From positions 806,001 through 870,000 of the forward strand of contig CP136534.1 of assembly GCA_051016205.1 (NCBI GenBank): a stretch of 64,000 nucleotides of DNA, written 5' to 3'. Under the pieces are notes generated by a model that made no database searches, was not told where the DNA came from, and saw nothing but the letters and a program-made list of their open reading frames with translations. Origin of the DNA: Acuticoccus sp051016205 (lineage in GTDB: Bacteria > Pseudomonadota > Alphaproteobacteria > Rhizobiales > Amorphaceae). Shown here one piece after another: positions 43,997 to 51,368 of this stretch; within the stretch, counting starts at the first letter, position 1, and each line of letters starts with the position of its first letter. Position numbers and translations under genes: made by a program.

Positions 43997-45315
43997 GCGT
44001 GCCCTTGTCCGCGGTGGAGGTGGCCGAGAAGGTCGCCTCAGGCGCCCTTGCTGTCAGGGATGTTGCGGAGGCGTGCCTTCAAAAGATCGCGGCGCGAGAC
44101 GGCGAGGTGCGGGCGTTCGTGCACATCGACCCCGCCCACGTGCGCGCCCAGGCCGATGCGTTGGACCGCTACCGCAAATCGGGCCGCGCCATCGGTCCCA
44201 TGCACGGCGTGCCTGTGGCGCTGAAGGACATCATCGACACCGCCGACTATCCGACCGAGAACGGCAGCCCACTGGATGCTGGTCGCAGGCCCGAGCGCGA
44301 TGCTGCCATTGCCGCGCGGCTAAGGGCGTCGGGCGCCCTCATCATCGGCAAGACGGTGACGACGGAGTTCGCCTTCCTCCACCCTGGCCCCACCCGCAAT
44401 CCTCACAATCTGGACCATACGCCAGGCGGCTCGTCCTCAGGGTCTGCGGCGGCTGTGGCCGATGGGATGGTGCCCCTTGCCATCGGCTCGCAGACGGCCG
44501 GCTCCACCATCCGCCCAGGGGCCTTTTGCGGTGTGGTGGCCTTCAAGCCCACCCATGGCACGGTCTCCCTCACAGGCGTCTTGAACCTTTGCGAATCCCT
44601 CGACACGGCAGGGATCTTTGCCACATCGCTTGCCGATGCCGCGCTCCTCACCAACGCCATCCAGGGCTACGACCCGTCGGACCAGCGCACACGTCCCATC
44701 GCCCATAATGATCTTGTGGCCGCCGTCCGCTCAGAGCCCCCCGTGACGCCGACCCTTGCCATGGTCAAAGGCCCCACCTGGCCTGAGGCGTCGGAGGACA
44801 CAAGCGGGCTGATGGGCGAGGTGGCACAAACCCTTGGCGAGCGCGCCGACTGGGTGGACCTTCCGAGTGCGTTCGACACGGTGATGGCCGCCCAGCGCAC
44901 GGTTATGACGGTGGGTTTTGCCAAGAACCTTCGCGCCTATTACGAGCGCGACGCCAGTGCCTTCAGCGACATTCTCAAGGAGGCCTATCTCGAAGGCGTC
45001 GCCCACTCGGCGCGGGACTATCTTGCCGCGCGAGAACTTCAAGGGGCGTTGGCGCGCGGGCTGAACGCTGTGTTCGACCGCTATGACGCAATCGTCACGC
45101 CATCGGCGATCGGCGAGGCCCCCGAGGGCATCGGCGCGACGGGTACGGCCGTCTTCAACGCGCTGTGGACCTTCGTCGGTGCGCCTTGTGTCAACCTTCC
45201 CGTGGCCAAGGGCTCCAACGGCCTGCCCCTTGGCGTGCAGGTGGTGGGCCGACCGGGGGAAGATGCCCGCCTTTTGCGCACCGCCCGGTGGGTGCAGGAG
45301 CGCCTTGCTGGGTAG
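43993..45315 (+). CDS. Amidase signature family hydrolase (AtzF/GatA-like)
   Basis: A 440-residue amidase. The Ser-cisSer-Lys catalytic triad is visible: Lys in PVALKDIIDT, cis-Ser in PGGSSSGSAAAVA and nucleophilic Ser in QTAGSTIRPGAFCG. It is shorter than GatA (about 480-490) and no gatB or gatC is present, so it is not the amidotransferase. ATGA overlap with dctM makes it part of the TRAP operon, suggesting hydrolysis of the imported compound. Substrate unknown. Confidence 0.88.
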   Translation: MSVPLSAVEVAEKVASGALAVRDVAEACLQKIAARDGEVRAFVHIDPAHVRAQADALDRYRKSGRAIGPMHGVPVALKDIIDTADYPTENGSPLDAGRRPERDAAIAARLRASGALIIGKTVTTEFAFLHPGPTRNPHNLDHTPGGSSSGSAAAVADGMVPLAIGSQTAGSTIRPGAFCGVVAFKPTHGTVSLTGVLNLCESLDTAGIFATSLADAALLTNAIQGYDPSDQRTRPIAHNDLVAAVRSEPPVTPTLAMVKGPTWPEASEDTSGLMGEVAQTLGERADWVDLPSAFDTVMAAQRTVMTVGFAKNLRAYYERDASAFSDILKEAYLEGVAHSARDYLAARELQGALARGLNAVFDRYDAIVTPSAIGEAPEGIGATGTAVFNALWTFVGAPCVNLPVAKGSNGLPLGVQVVGRPGEDARLLRTARWVQERLAG

Positions 45316-45543
45316 TTGACCGGCAGTCTTGGCCGAGTGGCCAGAAAACGTCCTTCGCGCTTGTCCCGCTCAATCCGGATCAGATCCGGCGACGATGACA
45401 TACGCCAGACTAAGGTACGAGCACGGTCTCATCGGCTCGGCTTGATCCAAACGGAGCGGATCGTGCCGTAGCGGTCGCGGCGCCATTGGCTTGGGCGCAC
45501 GCAATCTGGCATAGCTTGCTCTTCCTTCCGAAAGAGCTGCCGT

Positions 45544-46305
45544 TTGCTTCCCGAACTCGTTCCCACTTTGTGGGTCGCCATCTTGCTCATCACCCTCCTT
45601 GCCGGCTTCGTGAAGGGCGCGGTGGGGTTTGCGATGCCGATGATCATGGTGTCGGGGTTGGGCACAGTGCTGGCGCCCGAATTGGCACTGGCCGCCCTCA
45701 TCATCCCCACCCTTGCCACCAATGTGGTGCAGGCCTTCCGACAGGGGGTGGGTGCGGCGTGGGGGTCGGTCAAGGCGCACTGGCGGTTCCTCCTCACCGT
45801 GATGGTGGTGATCGGGTTTGCCGCGCAGCTTGTGCGCGTGGTCTCCGACTCGGCGCTGTTCCTGATCCTTGGCATCCCCGTGGTGGTGTTTGCGCTTATC
45901 CAGCTGGTGGGGGTGAAGTTCACCATCACCAAGGCGCACCGGCTGAAGGCGGAGCTGGTCTTGGGCTCCATGGCAGGCTTTATCGGCGGCTTGTCTGGGG
46001 TGTGGGGGCCGCCGACGGTGATGTACCTGACAGCGCTCAACACGCCCAAGGCTGAGCAGGTGCGTGTCCTTGGGGTGGTGTTCGGTCTGTCGGCCATCGT
46101 CCTTGCACTGGCGCACATCAATTCGGGCGTGTTGAACCAGGCGACGGCGCCGTTCTCAGCGCTTCTTCTGGTGCCTGCGCTGGCGGGAGTGTTCGTGGGC
46201 ATCCTTGTCCAGGACAGGCTGGATCAGGACCGCTTCCGCAAGGCAACGCTTATCGTCCTCATCATTGCAGGTCTGAACCTTGTTCGTCGCGGCCTCATGG
46301 GATGA
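45544..46305 (+). CDS. TauE/SafE (TSUP) family membrane permease
   Basis: A 253-residue protein with about eight helices in two repeats; each repeat opens with a glycine-rich segment, LLAGFVKGAVGFAMPMIM and MAGFIGGLSGVWGPPTVMYL, the latter being the TSUP G-x-x-G-x-G-P-P-type motif. The family exports sulfite, sulfoacetate or other organosulfur anions; the substrate here is not known. Only a TTG at 45544 gives a complete first helix. A 228-bp gap separates it from the amidase; a terminator follows. Confidence 0.87.
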   Translation: MLPELVPTLWVAILLITLLAGFVKGAVGFAMPMIMVSGLGTVLAPELALAALIIPTLATNVVQAFRQGVGAAWGSVKAHWRFLLTVMVVIGFAAQLVRVVSDSALFLILGIPVVVFALIQLVGVKFTITKAHRLKAELVLGSMAGFIGGLSGVWGPPTVMYLTALNTPKAEQVRVLGVVFGLSAIVLALAHINSGVLNQATAPFSALLLVPALAGVFVGILVQDRLDQDRFRKATLIVLIIAGLNLVRRGLMG

Positions 46306-46315
46306 GCCGGCGCGA

Positions 46316-46358
46316 CGGCCCACCATGGAAAACCGCTTCGGCACGGTGGGCCGATTTT
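46316..46358 (+). terminator. Probable rho-independent terminator after the TSUP gene
   Basis: Nine-base stem CGGCCCACC (46316-46324) and GGTGGGCCG (46345-46353), 20-nt loop, followed by ATTTT. It sits 10 bp after the stop codon. Confidence 0.75.
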
Positions 46359-46392
46359 GGCGAGCCCCACATCGCTGGTTGTGGGTCCGTGA

Positions 46393-47724
46393 CTAGGCCT
46401 CGTCGGGTGGGGTTTTGGTGGGGTCGTCGGCGGCGGGGGGCGCTGCGGGCTGCATCCTGCGTCGGGGGGCGGAAAGGGTCAGGCCAAACATAATGGTCTC
46501 GTCGCCGAAGCGGGCGCGAAGGGCATCCATGGCGTGCTCGGCGCGGCTCATGCGGCCCTGCTGCGGGTCGAGGAGGTCGTCCGCATCGGCGCTGCGAATA
46601 TCGCTGAGGTGGGACAGGCCAATTCCGATCAGCCTGAACCGCCGACCGTCCAGTTGCGGCAACAAAAGCGCTTTGCCCGTGGCGAAGATGCGGTGGGCGA
46701 GCGCCGTCGGCTCAGGCAGGCCCTTGTTGCGCGTCACGGTCTGAAAGTCGTGGGTTTTCAGCTTCAGCGTGACGGTGCGCCCGGCAATCTCGCTGGTCTT
46801 CATTCGCGCGGAGACCTTTTCGCTCAAGTGCCGCAGGAGGGCCAGCAGTGTCTCGCGATCGCTGATATCGGCATCGAACGTCGTCTCAGCGCTCATACTC
46901 TTGCGCTCTGAGGAGGTGTCCACCTGGCGATGGTCCTCGCCATGGGCAAGGCGTTTCAGGCGCTGACCCGTCTCGCCGAACTCCGACATGAGGTCGGTGA
47001 GGGCGCGGGTCTGGAGGTCGCCGACGGTTTCGATCCCCCGGCGGTGGAGTTTGCGCAACGCGGCAGGGCCGACGCCGGGAAGCTTCGTGACCGGTTCGCC
47101 GGCAAGGCGTTCTTCTGCATCCGCACTGCCGATCACCGTAAAACCGCGCGGCTTGTCGGCATCAGAGGCGAACTTTGCCAGAAACTTGTTGGGCGCAAGG
47201 CCGACGGAGACGGACAGGCCCACCTCGCGCTCCACCTCCTGGGCAAAGCGCGCCAGCGTCAGGGCAGGCGGGGCGCGGTGGAGGCGCTCCGTGCCCGCAA
47301 GGTCCAGGAACGCTTCGTCAATGGACAAGGGCTGCACCAGCGGGGTGAGCGCTTGCATGCGCTGGCGGATGTCGCGTCCCGCCGTCACGTATTTCTCAAA
47401 GTTGGGGCGGATCACCACCGCATCGGGGCAGGCCTTCAACGCCTTGAACATGGGCATTGCGGATCGCACGCCATGAATGCGCGCCAGATAGCAGCAGGTG
47501 CTGACAACGCCCCGGCGCCCGCCGCCCACGATCACAGGCACGTCGGCAAGGGCCGGGTTGTCGCGCTTTTCCACCGCCGCAAAGAACGCATCGCAGTCTA
47601 CGTGGGCGATGGTGAGCGCGGTGAGTTCGCTATGGAAGACTGTGCGCGGGCTACGGCAGGAAGGGCATCGTGCGCCGACGGGCCCGGCAAACACGCTCAG
47701 GCAATCGCGGCACAGCGCCTCCAT
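46393..47724 (-). CDS. dinB: DNA polymerase IV (Y-family) with an N-terminal zinc-ribbon extension
   Basis: Translesion polymerase. The 443 residues have palm carboxylates in IAHVDCDAFFAAVEKRD and PLSIDEAFLDLAG, the finger-domain CCYLARIHGVRSAMPMFKA, a helix-hairpin-helix KLPGVGPAALRKLHRRGI and a little-finger domain. The first 23 residues carry C5-x2-C8 and C20-x2-C23, a four-cysteine zinc-ribbon pattern absent from E. coli DinB. The C-terminal tail is Pro-rich without a clear clamp-binding motif. The ATG overlaps the DUF3572 stop, so the pair is one transcript. Confidence 0.93.
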   Translation of the reverse strand: MEALCRDCLSVFAGPVGARCPSCRSPRTVFHSELTALTIAHVDCDAFFAAVEKRDNPALADVPVIVGGGRRGVVSTCCYLARIHGVRSAMPMFKALKACPDAVVIRPNFEKYVTAGRDIRQRMQALTPLVQPLSIDEAFLDLAGTERLHRAPPALTLARFAQEVEREVGLSVSVGLAPNKFLAKFASDADKPRGFTVIGSADAEERLAGEPVTKLPGVGPAALRKLHRRGIETVGDLQTRALTDLMSEFGETGQRLKRLAHGEDHRQVDTSSERKSMSAETTFDADISDRETLLALLRHLSEKVSARMKTSEIAGRTVTLKLKTHDFQTVTRNKGLPEPTALAHRIFATGKALLLPQLDGRRFRLIGIGLSHLSDIRSADADDLLDPQQGRMSRAEHAMDALRARFGDETIMFGLTLSAPRRRMQPAAPPAADDPTKTPPDEA

Positions 47725-48062
47725 CAGTCCACCGGGGGTGGCGGCGGCCAGTCATCGTCGCCGGTGTGGGCGCGGCATCTGCCGTCGTCCACGTCCGCGT
47801 CCCGTTCGTTCAAGGCGCGGCGGGCGTTGACGATGGCCTCTGGCGGGATTTGCTGTTCTTCGGCGACGGCCAGTAGCAAGCGCTCGTCTTCAAGGACGAA
47901 GTCGAGGACGCCAGCGAAAAAGCCTGGCGTGTTGGCAGCCCGCCGCAGCGTTTCTGAATCAAGACCGGTGACGGCGAAAAACCGGTCCAGAACCCGCTGG
48001 TCGGTGGCAAAGTGGGACAGGGCGGCAATGGCAATCCCAGAGGCATCGGGCCGCACCTTCAT
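47724..48062 (-). CDS. DUF3572 family protein
   Basis: A protein of about 112 residues, MKVRPDASGIAIAALSHFAT, with the family pattern QRVLDRFFAVTGLDSETLRRAANTPGF and LDFVLEDERLLLAVAEEQ. It is predicted all-helical. No function is established for the family, but it is found next to dinB and divK in many Hyphomicrobiales. The ATG at 48062 is the best match to relatives; starts at 48080 or 48116 cannot be excluded since no ribosome binding site is obvious. Translationally coupled to dinB. Confidence 0.8.
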   Translation of the reverse strand: MKVRPDASGIAIAALSHFATDQRVLDRFFAVTGLDSETLRRAANTPGFFAGVLDFVLEDERLLLAVAEEQQIPPEAIVNARRALNERDADVDDGRCRAHTGDDDWPPPPPVD

Positions 48063-48233
48063 GGCGTGAGGGGGCCGCATGGCATGCCGCGTGCGCCCGT
48101 GCCGCCACAGAGGCATGCGGCGGTGTGCGCAAATGGGGATGTGGCAGTACCGGGCATGGTGCGCTGAGGCCCAAAGTGATCTACGAGAGGGCCGTTAGGA
48201 ACGGTGCGTGGGCGGGAGGCAGCGGGACAGACC

Positions 48234-48605
48234 ATGGGCTACCGGGTGCTCATCGTTGAGGACAACGAACTCAACATGAAGCTGTTCCACGACCTGCTCG
48301 AAGCGAGCGGGATGGAAATCCTACAAACACGCAACGGCATCGATGCTCTGGCGGTGGCCAAGCGCGACAAGCCCGACCTCATCGTCATGGATATTCAGCT
48401 TCCTGAAATGTCCGGCCTCGAGGTGACCGAAAAAATCAAATCCGACCCCGACCTTGCCCCGATCCCGGTCATCGCCGTCACGGCCTTTGCCATGAAGGGG
48501 GACGAGGAGCGCATTCGCGCGGCAGGGTGCGAGGCGTATCTGTCCAAGCCCATCTCCATCGACCGCTTTATTGCGACCGTGAAGGCGTTCTTGCCGAAGG
48601 ACTGA
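48234..48605 (+). CDS. divK: Single-domain response regulator DivK
   Basis: A 123-residue receiver-only regulator of alphaproteobacterial cell-cycle and polarity control, acting through PleC, DivJ and DivL on CtrA. Near-invariant features: VLIVEDNELNMKLFHDLLEA, phosphoacceptor Asp in LIVMDIQLPEMSGLEVT, AVTAFAMKGDEERIRAAGCE and the Lys in SKPISIDRF. Divergent from the DUF3572-dinB pair. The usual downstream partner pleD is absent: the stop codon is 1 bp from the end of rpmG on the other strand. Confidence 0.95.
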   Translation: MGYRVLIVEDNELNMKLFHDLLEASGMEILQTRNGIDALAVAKRDKPDLIVMDIQLPEMSGLEVTEKIKSDPDLAPIPVIAVTAFAMKGDEERIRAAGCEAYLSKPISIDRFIATVKAFLPKD

Positions 48606-48606
48606 T

Positions 48607-48774
48607 CTATTTGATCTTCGCTTCGCGGAATTCCACGTGCCTCTTGACAACGGGGTCGTACTTTTTCTGCACCATCTTCTCGGTCATGGTGCGGGTGTTC
48701 TTCGTCGTCACATAATAGTAGCCGGTGTCCGCGGTGGACTGCAGCTTGATCTTGATGGTTGTGGCCTTGGCCAT
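48607..48774 (-). CDS. rpmG: 50S ribosomal protein L33
   Basis: A 55-residue ribosomal protein, MAKATTIKIKLQSTADTGYY then TKNTRTMTEKMVQKKYDP and RHVEFREAKIK, the usual alphaproteobacterial cysteine-free form that does not bind zinc. The ATG at 48774 is preceded by GAGGAGGTCCCC. A longer in-frame reading to 49008 is spurious. Convergent with divK. Confidence 0.96.
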   Translation of the reverse strand: MAKATTIKIKLQSTADTGYYYVTTKNTRTMTEKMVQKKYDPVVKRHVEFREAKIK

Positions 48775-48856
48775 GGGGACCTCCTCAGCCGCGCAGAAGA
48801 CCTGCGCAGGCGCGTCTATCTCAAACCGTGGTGGATGCGGCGCGCCGGCCGCCAAG

Positions 48857-50134
48857 TCAAGGGGAGACCCCTGAGCGACCGATCCGCACGAATGCCATGA
48901 GGACATATATAGCGAAGATTGCCGCGATCGCGATGGCAAATCCGTGCGGTTCGTAAAGATCGAGCCCACCGCCCAGCGCAATGGGCCCCACCAGCATGCC
49001 CACCGCATACATCATCACGAAGGCGGCGTTGGCCGAGGCAAGCTCGCTGCCCCGATAGCGCGCCCCAAGGTGGGTGAGGCCGATGGTATAAAGCCCCGCC
49101 ACAATGCCGCCTGTGACGAACAACACCACCAGCAGTGCGATGAAGCTGCCACTGACGAAGGGGATCGCCGCTGCCCCGACGGCGCCGATGGCCGCAGAGC
49201 CGATCAACAAGAGCCGCCTGTTCACCCTGTCGGCAAGGTAGCCGATGGGGATTTGCGACAAGACGTTGCCCGCGGCAATGGCCGACACCAGGATGACTGC
49301 CTGCTCGCCCGAAAGGCCGATCCCCGTGCCATAGAGGGGAAGGATCGCCGTGCCGCCCGACTCCACCGCGCCGAACACCAGCGCGGCAAACAGCGCCAAA
49401 GGGGCGGCGAACACAAAATAAAGGAGGTTGAAGCGCCCACCGTCCGGGAGGTCGGGCTGGTGGTCGCGCACCCGTGTGACGGGAATGGCGGCAAGGAGGA
49501 GCGCGCCCGAGCCGATCAGGAAGGGCATGATCCCCTCGGTGCCGACAATTGCGAGAATGATCGGGCCGATGGAGATCCCGATGGACAGGAACGCTGTGTA
49601 GACGCCCACGATCAGCCCGCGGCGTTTCTCCGGCGCCAACGAATTGATCCAGAATTCTGTCAGCGCAAAAATCATCGTCACCGCGGCGGAGAAGATGAAG
49701 CGCATGGGAAACCACAGCCAAAACGCTTCGATGTAGTAAAAGCCCATCAGCGTCACCGCCATGGTGCAGAAGGCGGCGATGATGAGCGGGGCGGTGCCGA
49801 AACGGCGCGCAAGGCCCGTGACGAACGGCAGGACGCAGATGGCGGCAATCCCCGCCGTTGCCGTGTTGACGCCCACGAGCCATGGCGGAATGCCGCGGGA
49901 ATCCAGCACGATGGACAACAGCGGCAAGGACAGGCTGAGCGCTAGGCCCACACCCGTGATGCCGCTGATCACGGCGGCAAGAGCGAGCCAGTTGAGGGGC
50001 GGATCGGGTTCGGCCGTTCCGCTGCCCAACCCGTGCCCTTTGGACGACGCGGCGCCGTGCGAATCACCGAGATTATCGGCTTGATCGCGATGGGCGTGCG
50101 TGGTGGCGCGTCGGGCAGGGGGCGTCGGGTCCAT
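48857..50134 (-). CDS. Major facilitator superfamily transporter (YcaD/CynX-like)
   Basis: A 425-residue permease with a polar, His-containing N-terminal tail of about 45 residues (THAHRDQADN, SHGAASSKGHG) and twelve helices. The RGLIVGVYTAFLSIGISIGP and LADRVNRRLLLIGS (loop 8-9 motif) segments fit MFS drug or metabolite exporters. The nucleotide sequence shows no regulatory partner. Substrate unknown. The long N-terminal tail may be partly spurious if an internal start is used. Confidence 0.87.
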   Translation of the reverse strand: MDPTPPARRATTHAHRDQADNLGDSHGAASSKGHGLGSGTAEPDPPLNWLALAAVISGITGVGLALSLSLPLLSIVLDSRGIPPWLVGVNTATAGIAAICVLPFVTGLARRFGTAPLIIAAFCTMAVTLMGFYYIEAFWLWFPMRFIFSAAVTMIFALTEFWINSLAPEKRRGLIVGVYTAFLSIGISIGPIILAIVGTEGIMPFLIGSGALLLAAIPVTRVRDHQPDLPDGGRFNLLYFVFAAPLALFAALVFGAVESGGTAILPLYGTGIGLSGEQAVILVSAIAAGNVLSQIPIGYLADRVNRRLLLIGSAAIGAVGAAAIPFVSGSFIALLVVLFVTGGIVAGLYTIGLTHLGARYRGSELASANAAFVMMYAVGMLVGPIALGGGLDLYEPHGFAIAIAAIFAIYVLMAFVRIGRSGVSP

Positions 50135-50250
50135 TGATCCAGTGAGGTCAGCGCTAGAAGTCTCGTGTTTCGCCTAAAACGTGAGCAAGCGCCAGATGGC
50201 GGGGGGCATTGAGGGGCGGGATCGCTCCAAAAAGCGTTCCGGCGTCTGGC

Positions 50251-50991
50251 TTAGAGGATCTCCCTGACGAAACCATTGGGGCGCCAGTGGTAAAACGGCA
50301 CGGGACCGTCAGGCGGCAACCGCGTATCGGCGCGCAAGCGGTCCAAGAGTTCGTCGAGGACTGTGAGGGTGATGGTGGGAAGAGGCATGGTCTTGGCCTC
50401 TTCGATGGCAACCCAGGCAATTTCCTCAAGCTCGGCATCGGGCCCGACGCAATGGGGGTCGATGTCGGCAATGGCCTCCCGCTCCACCACGAAGAAGCGC
50501 GTGTCGAAGCGCCGCGGCCGACCCGGCGGCGTGATGGCCCGCGCGACAAAGCGAAGGGCGGAGAGATCAAGCCCCAGACTGCGCGTGCCAAAGCCCTGCC
50601 AGATGTCGGCGCTTGACGGGCACACGCCGCCGGGTTCGCCCACGAGGACGCCCGTTTCCTCGTACGTCTCGCGCAGCGCTGCAACGCCGAGGGCACGGGC
50701 TCTGGCATCGCCCCTGCCGTTGCGCATGCGCGCCAAGAGCTTGTGGCGGGTGACCGGGTCGTAGGGTTTGGCCACCTTTACGCGCGAATCGTGAGGGTCC
50801 ACCCGCCCGCCCGGGAAGACGAAGCGGTTGGGCATGAAGGTGTGGCGGGCGCTGCGCCGGCCCATCAACACCGACGGACCCGAACGGTCCAAGAGGATGA
50901 GGCTTGCCGCATCGCGCACCCTGATGGGCGGGTGGGAACGGTCCCGTTCAGCGGCGGTGAGGCGCTGGGTGAGGGCGTCCGCCCCGCTCAC
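50251..50991 (-). CDS. NUDIX hydrolase
   Basis: A 246-residue NUDIX protein. The fold start RDAASLILLDRSGPSVLMGR leads to FVFPGGRVD and then, after an insertion of about 40 residues, the Nudix box core VAALRETYEETGVLVGE with the R-E-x-x-E-E-x-G metal site. The insertion inside the box region is typical of a bacterial subgroup annotated only as NUDIX hydrolase or putative CoA pyrophosphatase. GTG start at 50991 overlaps the DUF983 stop (GTGA); last gene of topA-rnr-DUF983-NUDIX. Confidence 0.85.
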   Translation of the reverse strand: MSGADALTQRLTAAERDRSHPPIRVRDAASLILLDRSGPSVLMGRRSARHTFMPNRFVFPGGRVDPHDSRVKVAKPYDPVTRHKLLARMRNGRGDARARALGVAALRETYEETGVLVGEPGGVCPSSADIWQGFGTRSLGLDLSALRFVARAITPPGRPRRFDTRFFVVEREAIADIDPHCVGPDAELEEIAWVAIEEAKTMPLPTITLTVLDELLDRLRADTRLPPDGPVPFYHWRPNGFVREIL

Positions 50992-51368
50992 GCGCCTTCG
51001 TGGCTCCCCGATCCGAAGCCGTGCATTCTGTTGGCCCATTGCAGGCCGACCAGGGCGCCTTTGACGGGTTGCATCAGCCACAGCGACATCAAGATCGTGA
51101 GCGGCAGCCAGATGGCCGCATGCAACCACATGGGCGGCTGATAGGCGATCTCATAGTAGAGCATGGCGCCGACAATGACGTGGCCGACAATGAACATCGT
51201 CACGTAAGGGGGGGCGTCATCGGCCCTGTGGTGATGGAACGGCTGGCCGCAATTGTCGCACGTATCGGCGACTTTCAAAAACTTTTCGAACAGATGGCCA
51301 GTCCCGCAGCGCGGGCACTTGCCGCGGGCGCCGCGAAACATGGCGGCGAATTTGGGACGGTTGGTCAT
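50988..51368 (-). CDS. DUF983 family zinc-ribbon membrane protein
   Basis: A 126-residue protein with an N-terminal zinc ribbon (GKCPRCGTGHLFEKFLKV and DTCDNCGQPFHHH) and two membrane helices (about 55-76 and 80-100). Function unknown. It is embedded in a conserved alphaproteobacterial gene string, between rnr and a NUDIX gene, with overlapping ends on both sides (ATGA with rnr, GTGA with NUDIX). Confidence 0.87.
   Translation of the reverse strand: MTNRPKFAAMFRGARGKCPRCGTGHLFEKFLKVADTCDNCGQPFHHHRADDAPPYVTMFIVGHVIVGAMLYYEIAYQPPMWLHAAIWLPLTILMSLWLMQPVKGALVGLQWANRMHGFGSGSHEGA

Noticed and set aside
45316..45543. Search for a tRNA or small gene between the amidase and the TSUP gene
   Set aside because: A GGCC/GGCC mini-hairpin is present but no cloverleaf, terminator or credible frame was found.
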